42,172 nucleotides of DNA from Nitrospirota bacterium (GCA_024275975.1 JAJRYC010000099.1:1-42172), one strand, 5' to 3'; counted from the first letter of the stretch, positions 15,421 through 24,765 are shown. The notes: generated by a model not told the origin, from the sequence alone. Numbers and translations: made by a program.

Positions 15421-16851
15421 ATGGCCGTAAAGGAGCGCCTTCCGGATGTCGCAATTCTTGTGGTTAACTGGAACAGAAAAAAAGATATACTTAATCTTCT
15501 AAGCGCCCTGGAACGTCTTGATTACGGGCGGCATGAAATATTTATTGTCGATAACGCATCCACCGACGGATCGGTAGAAGCTGTAATGGAGCTATATCCC
15601 GGGATTAAAATAATCCGGAATGAAATTAATCTCGGCGGCACGGGCGGATTCAATAAGGGACTTCAGCACATTCTTCAGGAGCAGGACGGGAAATTTGAAT
15701 ATGTCTGGCTTTTAGACAATGATGCCCTGGTTGATGCCCTGGCATTAAGGGAGCTTGTGAATGTCGCCGAGCTGGATAAAGCGATAGGAATAGCGGGGTC
15801 TAAAATAATGAATCCGGACAATCCGGATATCATTGTTGAGATGGGGGCATTTATCGACTGGAAACATGGCCATGTTAAGCCTTTCATGAGAAATACCGGA
15901 AACAGGGAAGATTTGAGGGATTATTATGATGTCGACTATGTCGCGGTATGCTCGGCCCTGGTGAGGACCGACGCATTAAAGCGGGTTGGGTGCATGGATG
16001 AGCGCTACTTTATCTTCTGGGACGACATGGACTGGGGTATTACCTTTAAACGGCATGGGTATCGGGTCGTCGCCGTCAACCGGTCCGTGGTTTATCATCC
16101 CGCGTTCACCGAAAAAAACAAGACCGCCGCCTCATATTATTACGCCAGACGAAATCCGCTGCTTACATTCAGCAAGCATGCAGGTATCTTTTATCGGGTG
16201 CTTTCTCTATTTCAACAGACGCGAAAAACCACGAAAAAGATATGTTTTCTATTGGTAGCCGGCAAGCCTGAATTAGCAAAAGTCTATTTATTATCAATTA
16301 TCGATTTTCTTCGCAATAAGTGGGGTAAATATGACCATCAAATTGATTTAACGAATAAAGAAAAAGCCGTTATCCGGGACCTGTCTGTGTATAAGCGGTT
16401 TATAGTCACGCCGCAGGGCGATAAAAAATCGATTTTAAAGATAATTCAACAGATTCGACAACATGTGGAGGAACCTTATATCGCGCTGTTGATTCAGTCG
16501 GACCGTTTGTCACTCTTCTCCGGGATTGAGGTGGATGAGGTCATACCGGTAGGCAATAAAAAGAGATTCGGGTCACTGAATACATTGATAACCCTTCTCT
16601 GGAAGCGGTTTGATATTGCCGTGGCGCCGCCTGAAGGAACCGACCGGACATTCGGTTCTTTGTCTTACGCGGTAAGGGACATTCTGACTTTCGAGGAAGA
16701 TAAAAACCTTTTCAGGCTGGATCAGTCGGATGGTAATCCATGGAAGATTGTTATTTCATATGCCACGGGAGAACTGACTTCATTGATTGTATTTCCATTC
16801 ATCTTTTTAGGCAGTTTGCGTTACAGGGCCGCAATTAATCAAAAAATATAA
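15421..16851 (+). CDS. GT2 family glycosyltransferase with an extra C-terminal domain
   Basis: A 476-residue protein. Residues about 8-300 are a GT-A glycosyltransferase of the rhamnosyltransferase-like type. VAILVVNWNRKKDILNLL and VDNASTDGS form the nucleotide-sugar pocket. LLDNDALVD holds the metal-binding DxD-like motif, and FIFWDDMDWGITFKRHGY is the acceptor-side ED motif. This domain usually ends near KWGKYDH. Here about 165 more residues follow (YKRFIVTPQGDKKSILKII, EVDEVIPVGNKKRFG, FDIAVAPPEG). They look like an alpha/beta Rossmann unit similar to half of a GT-B enzyme, ending in a hydrophobic segment (LIVFPFIFLGSL). The added domain may be structural or a second transferase half; I cannot tell. 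GGAAAGGA precedes the start. It probably extends the surface glycan with the neighbouring genes. Confidence 0.83.
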   Translation: MAVKERLPDVAILVVNWNRKKDILNLLSALERLDYGRHEIFIVDNASTDGSVEAVMELYPGIKIIRNEINLGGTGGFNKGLQHILQEQDGKFEYVWLLDNDALVDALALRELVNVAELDKAIGIAGSKIMNPDNPDIIVEMGAFIDWKHGHVKPFMRNTGNREDLRDYYDVDYVAVCSALVRTDALKRVGCMDERYFIFWDDMDWGITFKRHGYRVVAVNRSVVYHPAFTEKNKTAASYYYARRNPLLTFSKHAGIFYRVLSLFQQTRKTTKKICFLLVAGKPELAKVYLLSIIDFLRNKWGKYDHQIDLTNKEKAVIRDLSVYKRFIVTPQGDKKSILKIIQQIRQHVEEPYIALLIQSDRLSLFSGIEVDEVIPVGNKKRFGSLNTLITLLWKRFDIAVAPPEGTDRTFGSLSYAVRDILTFEEDKNLFRLDQSDGNPWKIVISYATGELTSLIVFPFIFLGSLRYRAAINQKI

Positions 16852-16989
16852 AAATTCCATGTTTATGTTTTTTAAAAAAAAAGATACAGGGAGATAATGA
16901 TATCCAATCGTTATTATAGCCGGGTTTACGCCTTCCGAGACCGTTTTCCCTGAAGATAATTGTTTTTTTCTTATAAAATTTTTAAATAA

Positions 16990-17071
16990 GGCAATTCGCT
17001 TTCTTGACTTTAGTTTATAAGATTATTTAACCTATTTATATACGGAAAATTTAACCGCAAATACGGACGTT
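16990..17071 (+). promoter_or_regulatory. Conserved leader of radical SAM module 1
   Basis: About 70 bp before the ATG at 17072 are nearly the same as those before 19721: CTTGACTTT, GTTTATAAG, TTTATTTAACCTATTTATA. Conservation of a noncoding leader in a tandem duplicate suggests it holds the promoter, with TTGACT as -35 (17004-17009). The -10 box is not certain. Neither copy has a Shine-Dalgarno. Confidence 0.5.
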
Positions 17072-18103
17072 ATGTTAAAAAAACCTTTAAGAATGCTCAA
17101 TGCCGCGATTCAATTCAATCTCTCTAAAAAGAGGAATCTGATTAAAGTCGGTCACAGAATAACCCACAGGTGCAACTACAAGTGTTCATACTGTTCGCTC
17201 TGGAACGACGACGTTAAGGAGCTAGACACGGACCAGGTATTAAATCTTGTGGACGAGGTCGCCGATATGGGTTGTGTTGCATACGCAATAAGTGGCGGTG
17301 AACCTCTTATCAGAAAAGATCTGCCTCTTATCCTGGAAAGGATAAAGAAAAGGGGCATGGTGGCGAGAATCGTTACAAACGGTTCTTTTGTGACGAAGCG
17401 AATTGACGAGATATGTGATAACCTTGATCTGATAAATTTCTCATTTGATACGATGAATCCGGATTTCCCTGAAGACATGGGAAATATAAAGGTTTTAAAC
17501 GATGCTGTAATCGAAGGCATCAAGGTCGCGGTCAAAAAGATTCCTCATGTCGGGCTGAATATAGTCATCACCAGGCTGTCGGCGCTGGAACTTGATGACA
17601 TCGTGAAATTCGGCACCTCGCTTGGTATTAAATCGTTCACCTTCTTCCCTCTTATAAGCCATTTTCATTATAAAACACCGGAAGAATTCGCTGAAAACTA
17701 TGATATTATTTACGGCGGCATAAAAAATTACAGAAATGCCATTTTAAAACTGAAGGATCTTCGCGCCAAAGGTTATCCCATAACCATGAGCGACCTGATG
17801 CTCGATTCCTTGTCTACATTCAATATTCCGAAGATGAAATGCATTTCCGGCTACCTGAGCTGTGGCATATCCCCTGATGGCAGGCTTGGCACGTGTTATG
17901 AGTTTTTTAAAGAGTGTACCGGCTCGTATAAAGATAAAAGTTTCAAGAAATTATGGGAAGAACTCGGAAATAACCTGAGTGTGGTGGACAATTGCAAGGG
18001 GTGCCTCCTTCACTGCTATTTCGAACCTAATGCAATATTCTCTGCCATACCGGGGCCTTTTTTCGCTTATGGCAAAAGGTATTTTAAGGCCTTCCTGAGG
18101 TGA
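17072..18103 (+). CDS. Radical SAM enzyme with C-terminal auxiliary-cluster cysteines, module 1 copy
   Basis: A 343-residue radical SAM protein. The [4Fe-4S]-SAM motif is CNYKCSYCSLW (CX3CX2C) near residues 34-41, followed by the glycine-rich AISGGEPLIRKDLP. The C-terminal part resembles a SPASM/twitch domain, with MKCISGYLSCGISPDGRLGTC and, farther on, NCKGCLLHC. Those cysteines would bind one or two further iron-sulfur clusters. It pairs with a B12-binding radical SAM protein 60 bp downstream, and the whole pair is repeated at 19721-22211. Surrounding glycosyltransferases suggest modification of a sugar or lipid; the substrate is unknown. It shares nearly its whole length with the second copy, and the N terminus LKKPLRM.NAAIQFNL is almost the same in both. 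Confidence 0.87.
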   Translation: MLKKPLRMLNAAIQFNLSKKRNLIKVGHRITHRCNYKCSYCSLWNDDVKELDTDQVLNLVDEVADMGCVAYAISGGEPLIRKDLPLILERIKKRGMVARIVTNGSFVTKRIDEICDNLDLINFSFDTMNPDFPEDMGNIKVLNDAVIEGIKVAVKKIPHVGLNIVITRLSALELDDIVKFGTSLGIKSFTFFPLISHFHYKTPEEFAENYDIIYGGIKNYRNAILKLKDLRAKGYPITMSDLMLDSLSTFNIPKMKCISGYLSCGISPDGRLGTCYEFFKECTGSYKDKSFKKLWEELGNNLSVVDNCKGCLLHCYFEPNAIFSAIPGPFFAYGKRYFKAFLR

Positions 18104-18163
18104 ATATCAGATGAATGTTTTGCTGAAAATTTTTATGCTTTGTTTTCTGGAAGGAGATCGCTT

Positions 18164-19576
18164 ATGAAAGTTCTGCTTATTAACCCACCGATCAGCATGA
18201 CAGAGGACACAATACCTCTTTTTAATTCAGCTCCCCTCGGCCTTGGCTATATCGCGGCGGTACTGGAAAAAGAGAATATTGATGTGAAGATTATAGATGG
18301 ATATGTTAAAGGCCTGAAAAGAGAACAGATCGAAGACGCGATTGAATCATATTCTCCCGACATTGTCGCTATTAGTGTTGTGACCCCGAGGGCGAAACAG
18401 GGTTTGGAGATTTCGAGAATCGTCAAGGAGAAGAGAGCTGATATTTGCACGATCCTTGGCGGACCGCATATCACGGCGCTTAGCGATGAGGTTATCAAGC
18501 ATAAGGAAGTTGATATCACTGTTATCGGTGAGGGCGAGTTCACCATGCTGGAGCTGGTAACGGCAATCGCCGATAAAAAGGATTTAAGGTCTGTGGCAGG
18601 GATTAAGTATAAGAAAGACGGTGAAGTAATCGAGACTGAAAGCAGACCGCTGATCAAGGATTTGGACCAGATTCCCCACCCGGCCTTTCATCTCCTGCCG
18701 ATAGGGGAATACAACCCGTATCCCTCAAATTCAAAAGGCCGTCCCGGGAAGTTCGCCAACATCATAACAAGCAGGGGTTGTCCCCATAAATGCACTTACT
18801 GCGACGTCAAACTTACCTTTGGCCGGTCCTTTCGTGTCCACAGCCCGGAGTATGTTATAGAAGAGATTGAATATCTTTATCATAACTATAATGTCAGGAA
18901 TATCTCCTTCCGTGACAGTATTTTTAATCTGCGAAAGGAGAGAATTAAGGAGATATGCGCTTTAATCGTCAAAAGAGGGCTTGATATTTCCTGGGAATGC
19001 AACGGCAGGGTCAATTATGTGGACGAAGACCTCCTGAGGACGATGAAGGACGCCGGCTGCTGGCAGATACAATATGGTGTGGAATCCGGCAACCAGGAGA
19101 TACTGGATAAAGCTGCCAGAAATACAACCATCCAACAGATAAAGGACGCCTTCAAACTAACCAAAAAGGCCGGGCTTGAGGTGCATGGATATTTTATGGT
19201 GGGTCTGCCCGGAGAGACCAAGGCGACAATAAAGGATACGATAAAACTTGCAAAGTTGATCAGTCCGGACCTTGTCGGGTTTACGATAGCGGTTCCTTTT
19301 CCCGGATCGGAGTTTTACGAATGGGCTGTTAAAAATGGTTATCTGAAAATAGAAGACTGGAACAGCTTTGTTTTTAACAGCGCGATTGTGGAAACTCCCG
19401 AATTGAGCCGGCAGGATGTGCTTGATGCCCAGAAGCACGCGCTGATGAGTTATTATCTGCGGCCTAAACAGATAATAAAACTGATAATGAAGATGCGGAC
19501 AGTGGAAGATCTGAAAACCAATATAGGGTACGCGAAGATACTGCTTTTCAAATTTAAGGATATATACCATGGTTAA
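18164..19576 (+). CDS. B12-binding radical SAM protein, module 1 copy
   Basis: A 470-residue cobalamin-binding radical SAM protein. The N-terminal part (1-140) is the B12-binding Rossmann fold: PLGLGYIAAVLE, a strand IVAISVVTPRAKQG, and GGPHITALSDEV. The classical DxHxxG is not evident, as is common in this class. The radical SAM core starts at TSRGCPHKCTYCDVKLTFGR (CX3CX2C), and HGYFMVGLPGETKAT lies in the barrel. Such enzymes often methylate unreactive carbon or rearrange it, in this setting perhaps a sugar or isoprenoid. I chose the ATG at 18164 with AAGGAG upstream; an ATG 24 bases earlier adds eight atypical residues. The product is a close paralogue of the protein at 20796. Confidence 0.87.
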   Translation: MKVLLINPPISMTEDTIPLFNSAPLGLGYIAAVLEKENIDVKIIDGYVKGLKREQIEDAIESYSPDIVAISVVTPRAKQGLEISRIVKEKRADICTILGGPHITALSDEVIKHKEVDITVIGEGEFTMLELVTAIADKKDLRSVAGIKYKKDGEVIETESRPLIKDLDQIPHPAFHLLPIGEYNPYPSNSKGRPGKFANIITSRGCPHKCTYCDVKLTFGRSFRVHSPEYVIEEIEYLYHNYNVRNISFRDSIFNLRKERIKEICALIVKRGLDISWECNGRVNYVDEDLLRTMKDAGCWQIQYGVESGNQEILDKAARNTTIQQIKDAFKLTKKAGLEVHGYFMVGLPGETKATIKDTIKLAKLISPDLVGFTIAVPFPGSEFYEWAVKNGYLKIEDWNSFVFNSAIVETPELSRQDVLDAQKHALMSYYLRPKQIIKLIMKMRTVEDLKTNIGYAKILLFKFKDIYHG

Positions 19577-19639
19577 AGAACCGGGATAACAGGGCAGGCA
19601 TGCGGGCCGCTCAAGTTTTAAGATCTATATTTAAATGAG

Positions 19640-19720
19640 ACGCTTCCTATTCTTGACTTTGGTTTATAAGTTTATTTAACCTATTTATAGACGAAAAATT
19701 AAATCGCACATGCGAACTTT
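19640..19720 (+). promoter_or_regulatory. Conserved leader of radical SAM module 2
   Basis: Second copy of the leader described at 16990-17071, with TTGACT at 19653-19658 and the same TTTATTTAACCTATTTATA. About 55-60 of the 70 positions agree by eye. It suggests each module keeps its own promoter. Confidence 0.5.
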
Positions 19721-20752
19721 ATGCTAAAAAAACCTTTAAGAATGGCTAATGCCGCGATTCAATTCAATCTCTTTAAAAAGAGGAATCTGGTCAAAGTAGG
19801 TCACAGGATAACCCACAAGTGTAACTATAAGTGTTCTTACTGTTCATTGTGGGGCGACAACATCAAGGAACTGAATACCGAACAGGTGTTAAACCTGGTG
19901 GACCAGGTGGCTGACATGGGCTGTCTGATCTATGCGATAAGCGGCGGTGAACCACTTCTGAGAAAAGACCTGCCGGAGATCCTCAAACGGATAAAAAAGA
20001 GGGGCATGATGGCGAAAGTCGCTACAAATGGTTCACTTGTAACAAAGAGGATTGACGAAATCCGTGACTATGTGGATATGATGAGCTTCTCTTTCGATAC
20101 CATGAACGCTGACGTTCCTGAAGATGTCGGCACGATAAAAGTCCTGAACGACACTGTAATTGAGGGCATTAAGGCCGCAGTCGAACAAGTGCCGGCTGTC
20201 TCGCTTAACGTGGTGCTGACGAGATTGTCTATAATGGAGATTGACCATATTGTTGAATACGGCTCTAGTCTCGGCATCAAAACTTTTACTTTTTTCCCGA
20301 TGATTACACATTTTAATTATAGATCACCCGATGAACTTGAAAAAAGTTATGATGAGCTATACGGTGGCATAGAAAATTATAAAAATGTCGTGTTGAAAAT
20401 AAGAAAACTGCGTGATCAGGGGAACTCCATCACGATGAGCAACATGATGCTTGATTCCATGTATACATTCAGGATACCAAAAATGAAGTGTATTTCCGGC
20501 TATCTGAGTTGCGGGATATCACCTGACGGCAGGCTTGGGACGTGTTATGAGTTTTTTAAAGAGAGTACCGGCTCTTTTCATGACAGGAGTTTTAAGGAAT
20601 TGTGGGAAGAACTGGGACATAATCTGAGTGTGGTGGACAATTGCAAGGGGTGTCTCCTTCACTGTTACTTTGAGCCGAACGTAATATTTTCCGTGAGCCC
20701 CAGGCCCCTTTTATCATATGGCAAAAGATATATGAAGTTGTTACTGAAATAA
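19721..20752 (+). CDS. Radical SAM enzyme with C-terminal auxiliary-cluster cysteines, module 2 copy
   Basis: Paralogue of the protein at 17072 and exactly the same length (343 residues). The SAM motif is CNYKCSYCSLW, then AISGGEPLLRKDLPE. The C-terminal cysteines MKCISGYLSCGISPDGRLGTC and NCKGCLLHC are conserved. In the segment between them copy 1 has KECTGSY and copy 2 has KESTGSF, so that cysteine is not a cluster ligand. Differences concentrate in the middle (about 120-240), the part that would contact substrate. The two copies could therefore act on related but different substrates, or one after the other; this is inference. Confidence 0.87.
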   Translation: MLKKPLRMANAAIQFNLFKKRNLVKVGHRITHKCNYKCSYCSLWGDNIKELNTEQVLNLVDQVADMGCLIYAISGGEPLLRKDLPEILKRIKKRGMMAKVATNGSLVTKRIDEIRDYVDMMSFSFDTMNADVPEDVGTIKVLNDTVIEGIKAAVEQVPAVSLNVVLTRLSIMEIDHIVEYGSSLGIKTFTFFPMITHFNYRSPDELEKSYDELYGGIENYKNVVLKIRKLRDQGNSITMSNMMLDSMYTFRIPKMKCISGYLSCGISPDGRLGTCYEFFKESTGSFHDRSFKELWEELGHNLSVVDNCKGCLLHCYFEPNVIFSVSPRPLLSYGKRYMKLLLK

Positions 20753-20795
20753 TGATCAGTATGAATTTAAAAAATTATTCAAAAGGTGATAAAGA

Positions 20796-22211
20796 ATGAA
20801 AGTATTACTCATTAGCCCTCCGATCAGCATGACGGATCATAATCTGCCCCTTTTTAATTCGTTGCCATTGGGTCTGGGATACATTGCTTCCATGCTGGAG
20901 CAGAACAACATTAATGTCAAGATCCTTGATGCGTATGTTGAAGGGTTAGATAGCGAAAAGCTTGGAAAGGAGCTTGACGCTTATTCTCCTGACATGGTGG
21001 GAGTCAGTGTTGTGACGCCGAGGGCGAAACAGTGTCTGGAGATCGCAAAGATAATCAAGAAGAAATCTCCGAATACGTTGGTGGTGCTGGGCGGTCCGCA
21101 TATAACCGCTCTCGGGCAAGAGGTTGTCACACACGATGAAGTTGACATAGGAGTTATCGGCGAGGGCGAATTTACCATGGTGGAGCTGGTTAGGGCCATA
21201 GAGAACGGAGATGACCTGAACAATGTCGCCGGTATTATTTACCAGGGAGAGGATGGACAGGTAATCAGGACCAAAGACCGTGAGATGATAAAAAATCTGG
21301 ACGACTTGCCACGACCTGCGTACCACCTGTTGCCGATAGGAACGTACAATCCGCCTGCTGCGTGGTCGAAGAGGGCTGATGGAACGTACGCTAATATAAT
21401 AACAAGCCGCGGCTGTCCTCATAGCTGTACTTATTGTGATGTCAGGATTACCTTCGGCAGGAGATACCGGGCGCACAGTCCGGAACACGTGGTTGATGAA
21501 CTCGAATACCTGTATAAGGAGTTTAATGTCAGAAACATCTCCTTCAGGGACAGCATATTCAACCTGAACAAGGAACGGATAAAGCAGATATGCAGGCTTA
21601 TGATTCAGCGGGGTCTTGATATCTCCTGGGAATGTAACGGCAGGGTGAATTATGTGGACGAAGAGCTTCTGAGGGTCATGAAGGATTCAGGCTGCTGGCA
21701 GATTCAGTATGGTGTGGAATCCGGCAACCAGGAGATACTTAACAAGGCGTCAAGAAACACAACCATTCAACAGATCAAGGATGCGTTCAAATTAACCCAG
21801 AAAGTCGGTCTTGAGGTCCACGGTTACTTCATGGTTGGTCTGCCCGGTGAGACGAAGGAGACACTGAAGGACACGATCAGGCTTGCAAAGCAGATTAACC
21901 CCGACCTTGTGGGATTCACGATTGCTATCCCGTTTCCTGGAACGGAGTTCTTCGAATGGGCCAAGGAAAATAAGTACCTGAGGACCGATGACTGGAACAG
22001 TTTTGTTTATAATACAGCAATTGTCGAGACCCCCGAGTTAAGCATCAATGATCTGCTGGCCGCCCAGAAGAAAGCACTGAGGAGCTATTATCTGAGGCCG
22101 AGTCAGATAATAAGAAAGGCGCTGAAGATGAGATCATTCAATGACCTGAAGATCAATCTGGGATATGCAAAGGTGCTGCTGTTCAGTTTCAAGGATATAT
22201 ACAAAGGCTGA
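20796..22211 (+). CDS. B12-binding radical SAM protein, module 2 copy
   Basis: A 471-residue paralogue of the protein at 18164. B12-fold features are PLGLGYIASMLEQ, VGVSVVTPRAKQ and GGPHITALGQEV. The cluster motif is TSRGCPHSCTYCDVRITFGR, and the barrel contains HGYFMVGLPGETKET. Relative to copy 1 the loop after YHLLPIGTYNP is one or two residues longer (PAAWSKRADGTY). AAAGGTGATAAAG before the ATG serves as ribosome site. It follows its partner after 43 bp. The downstream 360 bp separate the glycan cluster from the protease gene. Confidence 0.87.
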   Translation: MKVLLISPPISMTDHNLPLFNSLPLGLGYIASMLEQNNINVKILDAYVEGLDSEKLGKELDAYSPDMVGVSVVTPRAKQCLEIAKIIKKKSPNTLVVLGGPHITALGQEVVTHDEVDIGVIGEGEFTMVELVRAIENGDDLNNVAGIIYQGEDGQVIRTKDREMIKNLDDLPRPAYHLLPIGTYNPPAAWSKRADGTYANIITSRGCPHSCTYCDVRITFGRRYRAHSPEHVVDELEYLYKEFNVRNISFRDSIFNLNKERIKQICRLMIQRGLDISWECNGRVNYVDEELLRVMKDSGCWQIQYGVESGNQEILNKASRNTTIQQIKDAFKLTQKVGLEVHGYFMVGLPGETKETLKDTIRLAKQINPDLVGFTIAIPFPGTEFFEWAKENKYLRTDDWNSFVYNTAIVETPELSINDLLAAQKKALRSYYLRPSQIIRKALKMRSFNDLKINLGYAKVLLFSFKDIYKG

Positions 22212-22571
22212 AGAGCTGATGCGGCAAGCAGTCCTGAATTGCCGGGATTTATCTGTTTTACCTCTGAAAATGCCTTTTATCCTGTCCTATCAAATTAAAC
22301 CCGGCCACCTCTTTTATCTGTATAAATTTAATCGATGGGTGCCCATGTCCGGGGATTATTAATTTTTTTTATTAATCTATTGACCTGTGTTGCGCAAGGT
22401 GATAGACTGATAATATAGAGCAATCTCACGCGAAATAGAAGCCTTTAATTGTATTCTATCGCCCGACAAACGACGACTTTGATAAAAAATACCACAATGA
22501 AAACCGTTACGGTCATTTATCTTCTGTAATAATGACTGAATTTGTAAATCTTAAAGACAAGGAGAAACATT
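22212..22571. other. Intergenic region before the subtilase gene
   Basis: No gene with a credible start is seen on either strand. It contains a promoter-like pair at 22380-22408 and a long AT-rich leader of about 155 nt before the subtilase ATG. That leader is long enough for regulation, but I could not match it to a riboswitch class. Confidence 0.4.
22380..22408 (+). promoter_or_regulatory. Putative promoter of the subtilase gene
   Basis: TTGACC (22380-22385), 17 nt, TAGACT (22403-22408). Each box departs from consensus by one or two bases, with ideal spacing. Confidence 0.4.
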
Positions 22572-24716
22572 ATGGGAAGATTAAGTCGAAGTCTGTTATT
22601 AATCCTTACTGTGTTACTTGTGACTGGATTCGCCGGCATAAGCCATGGCAAGGGACTTTATCTGAAAGATGAGATAGTCGTCAAGTTTAAAAGTGGAGTG
22701 ACCGCTGATGTGATCAGAGGAATAAACAGGGCGCATGGTGTTTCAACTGTTGCCGTGAGCAGAAAGGGGATTTTTAGCCGCCTGAAAGTTCCGACCGGAA
22801 CGAGTGTGGAAGAGCTTGTGGCCGAGTATTCCGGAAATCCCGATGTTGAATACGCGGAGCCTAATTATCTGGCCCATACATACTTTACTCCGGACGACCC
22901 GCTATACCCTGTCCAGTGGCATCTCTACAACCCGGAGTATGGTGGAATAAATATGGAGGCTGCCTGGGAGATTCAGACCGGTGATCCTGCCGTAATAGTA
23001 GCAGTGATAGATACAGGCGTGGCGTATGAGGATTATGCCAGCACTTCCGGCAGGACCGTGACTTACGAGCAGGCCCCGGATCTGTCCGGTACAAATTTTG
23101 TGGCCGGTTATGACTTTGTAAATTCCGACACTCATCCTAATGACGATGAAGGCCACGGCACACATGTTACCGGGACTATCGCGCAGAGTACGAATAATTC
23201 TCTCGGCACGGCCGGGGTGGCCTTTAATACATCCATCATGCCGATTAAGGTCCTTGACAGCAATGGTTCTGGAACATATACGGACATTGCCGACGGAATT
23301 TACTTTGCCGCTGACAACGGAGCGGATGTAATCAGCATGAGCCTGGGTGGTTCAAGCGCGTCAATCACGATGGAAGACGCCCTGGCCTATGCTTATAACA
23401 AAGGAGTCACAATTGTGGCTGCGGCCGGAAATGACGGTACCAGCACGATCGGTTATCCTGCCGCCTACGATGCTTATGTGATTGCGGTTGGCGCTACCCG
23501 TTACGACGACACTCTGGCTTATTACTCCAACTATGGTGCTAGCCTTGATATAGTCGCGCCTGGTGGAGATACAAATGTTGATCAGAACGGAGACGGTTAT
23601 GTTGATGGCGTTCTCCAGCAGACCTTTGACGCCAGCCCTACCGATTGGGGTTACTTTTTCTATATGGGGACATCGATGGCGACACCTCATGTGTCCGGGG
23701 TGGCTGCGCTGGTTATAGCCAATGGTGTCACCGGCCCTGATAATGTCAGGGAAGTGCTGCAGAGCACGGCCAGGGACCTGGGAGCAGCTGGCTGGGATTC
23801 CACATATGGCTGGGGTATTGTGGATGCCTATGCGGCATTGACTTACTCGACAACACCCGGCAATAACCAGCCAGTGGCGGATGCTGGAGGGCCTTATACT
23901 TCGGTCGTCAATGAAGTTGTGACATTTGACGGCTCCGGCTCATATGATCCGGACGGAGATCCGATAACTTACCAGTGGAATTTCGGGGACGGAGCGACCG
24001 GAACAGGGGTAGCTCCAACGCATATCTACACCTCATCCGGACTTTATACAGTTAGCCTGCTTGTAAACGACGGCACACTTGATTCCGATCTCTCTTTAAG
24101 CACTGCAACTGTAACAAGCGATGTCAATAATCCCCCTGTTGCCGATGCCGGACCGGACCAGGCGGCTCTGGTTAGTGAAATTGTGACATTTGACGGCTCT
24201 GGCTCATATGATATCGACGACGGCATAGTCGCGTATGAATGGAACTTTGGGGACGGCTCAACCGGCAATGGGGAGATAACCACCCACGCGTATACGTCCG
24301 CCGGGATATACACTGTTGCGCTTACAGTTACTGACAATAGTGGAGACGCAGCTTCCGATACGGCTATAGTCACCGTGACGGAACCTCCCTCACAGGTTAT
24401 GCATGTGGCCGGTATTGATATGGACCTCAGGCTTTTTGGCCGAAACGCTATTGGACGGGCAGGCATAACTATTGTTGACTCCGGCGGTTCTCCTGTTGCC
24501 GGCGCTTTAGTCTCGGGTTCATGGAGTGACGCCACTTCTGATTTTGATTCCGGGACAACGGACACGTCCGGGAAAATCTTTTTTGATTCGGACAGGGTGG
24601 GAAGGGTTGCCAGCGGAACAACATTTACATTTACCGTAACGAATGTAACACTGAGCGGATGGAGTTATGATTCCGGTGCTAATGCCGAGACGAGTGACTC
24701 AATAGCCGTTCCTTAA
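22572..24716 (+). CDS. Secreted subtilisin-like serine protease (S8) with two PKD domains
   Basis: A 714-residue exported protease. Residues 1-27 are a signal peptide ending near GISHGKG. A propeptide of the I9 type follows (EIVVKFKSGVTADVIRG), to about 105. The catalytic domain covers about 120-425: Asp147 in AVIDTG, His195 in GHGTHVTG, Ser368 in GTSMATPHVSG. Two PKD beta-sandwich domains come next, at about 432-520 and 523-610, each with WNFGDG. The final about 100 residues (HVAGIDMDLRLFGRNA) form a beta-rich domain of the carboxypeptidase-regulatory/Ig-like type. The enzyme probably degrades extracellular protein, with PKD domains aiding substrate or surface contact. AAGGAGAAAC precedes the ATG. 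No sorting tail (PEP-CTERM, Por or LPXTG) is visible. Confidence 0.92.
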   Translation: MGRLSRSLLLILTVLLVTGFAGISHGKGLYLKDEIVVKFKSGVTADVIRGINRAHGVSTVAVSRKGIFSRLKVPTGTSVEELVAEYSGNPDVEYAEPNYLAHTYFTPDDPLYPVQWHLYNPEYGGINMEAAWEIQTGDPAVIVAVIDTGVAYEDYASTSGRTVTYEQAPDLSGTNFVAGYDFVNSDTHPNDDEGHGTHVTGTIAQSTNNSLGTAGVAFNTSIMPIKVLDSNGSGTYTDIADGIYFAADNGADVISMSLGGSSASITMEDALAYAYNKGVTIVAAAGNDGTSTIGYPAAYDAYVIAVGATRYDDTLAYYSNYGASLDIVAPGGDTNVDQNGDGYVDGVLQQTFDASPTDWGYFFYMGTSMATPHVSGVAALVIANGVTGPDNVREVLQSTARDLGAAGWDSTYGWGIVDAYAALTYSTTPGNNQPVADAGGPYTSVVNEVVTFDGSGSYDPDGDPITYQWNFGDGATGTGVAPTHIYTSSGLYTVSLLVNDGTLDSDLSLSTATVTSDVNNPPVADAGPDQAALVSEIVTFDGSGSYDIDDGIVAYEWNFGDGSTGNGEITTHAYTSAGIYTVALTVTDNSGDAASDTAIVTVTEPPSQVMHVAGIDMDLRLFGRNAIGRAGITIVDSGGSPVAGALVSGSWSDATSDFDSGTTDTSGKIFFDSDRVGRVASGTTFTFTVTNVTLSGWSYDSGANAETSDSIAVP

Positions 24717-24724
24717 AGACAATT

Positions 24725-24764
24725 AAAAAGACCGTTCCGGCTTTTCGACCGGAACGGTCTTTTT
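24725..24764. terminator. Strong bidirectional terminator between the subtilase gene and hcp
   Basis: AAAAAGACCGTTCCGG (24725-24740) and its exact complement (24749-24764) enclose an 8-nt loop. The stem has an 11-bp GC-containing core, with an A-run on the left and eight T on the right. It therefore terminates both converging genes. Confidence 0.92.
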
Positions 24765-24765
24765 T

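Noticed and set aside
20946-21488. 180-codon minus-strand frame opposite the B12 radical SAM gene
   Set aside because: Antisense to a conserved gene, and the matching position in the first copy has no equivalent frame, so it is accidental.
22412-22571. Riboswitch in the long leader of the subtilase gene
   Set aside because: I looked for a c-di-GMP-I type core, given the cyclase in the window, and could not find its conserved elements.
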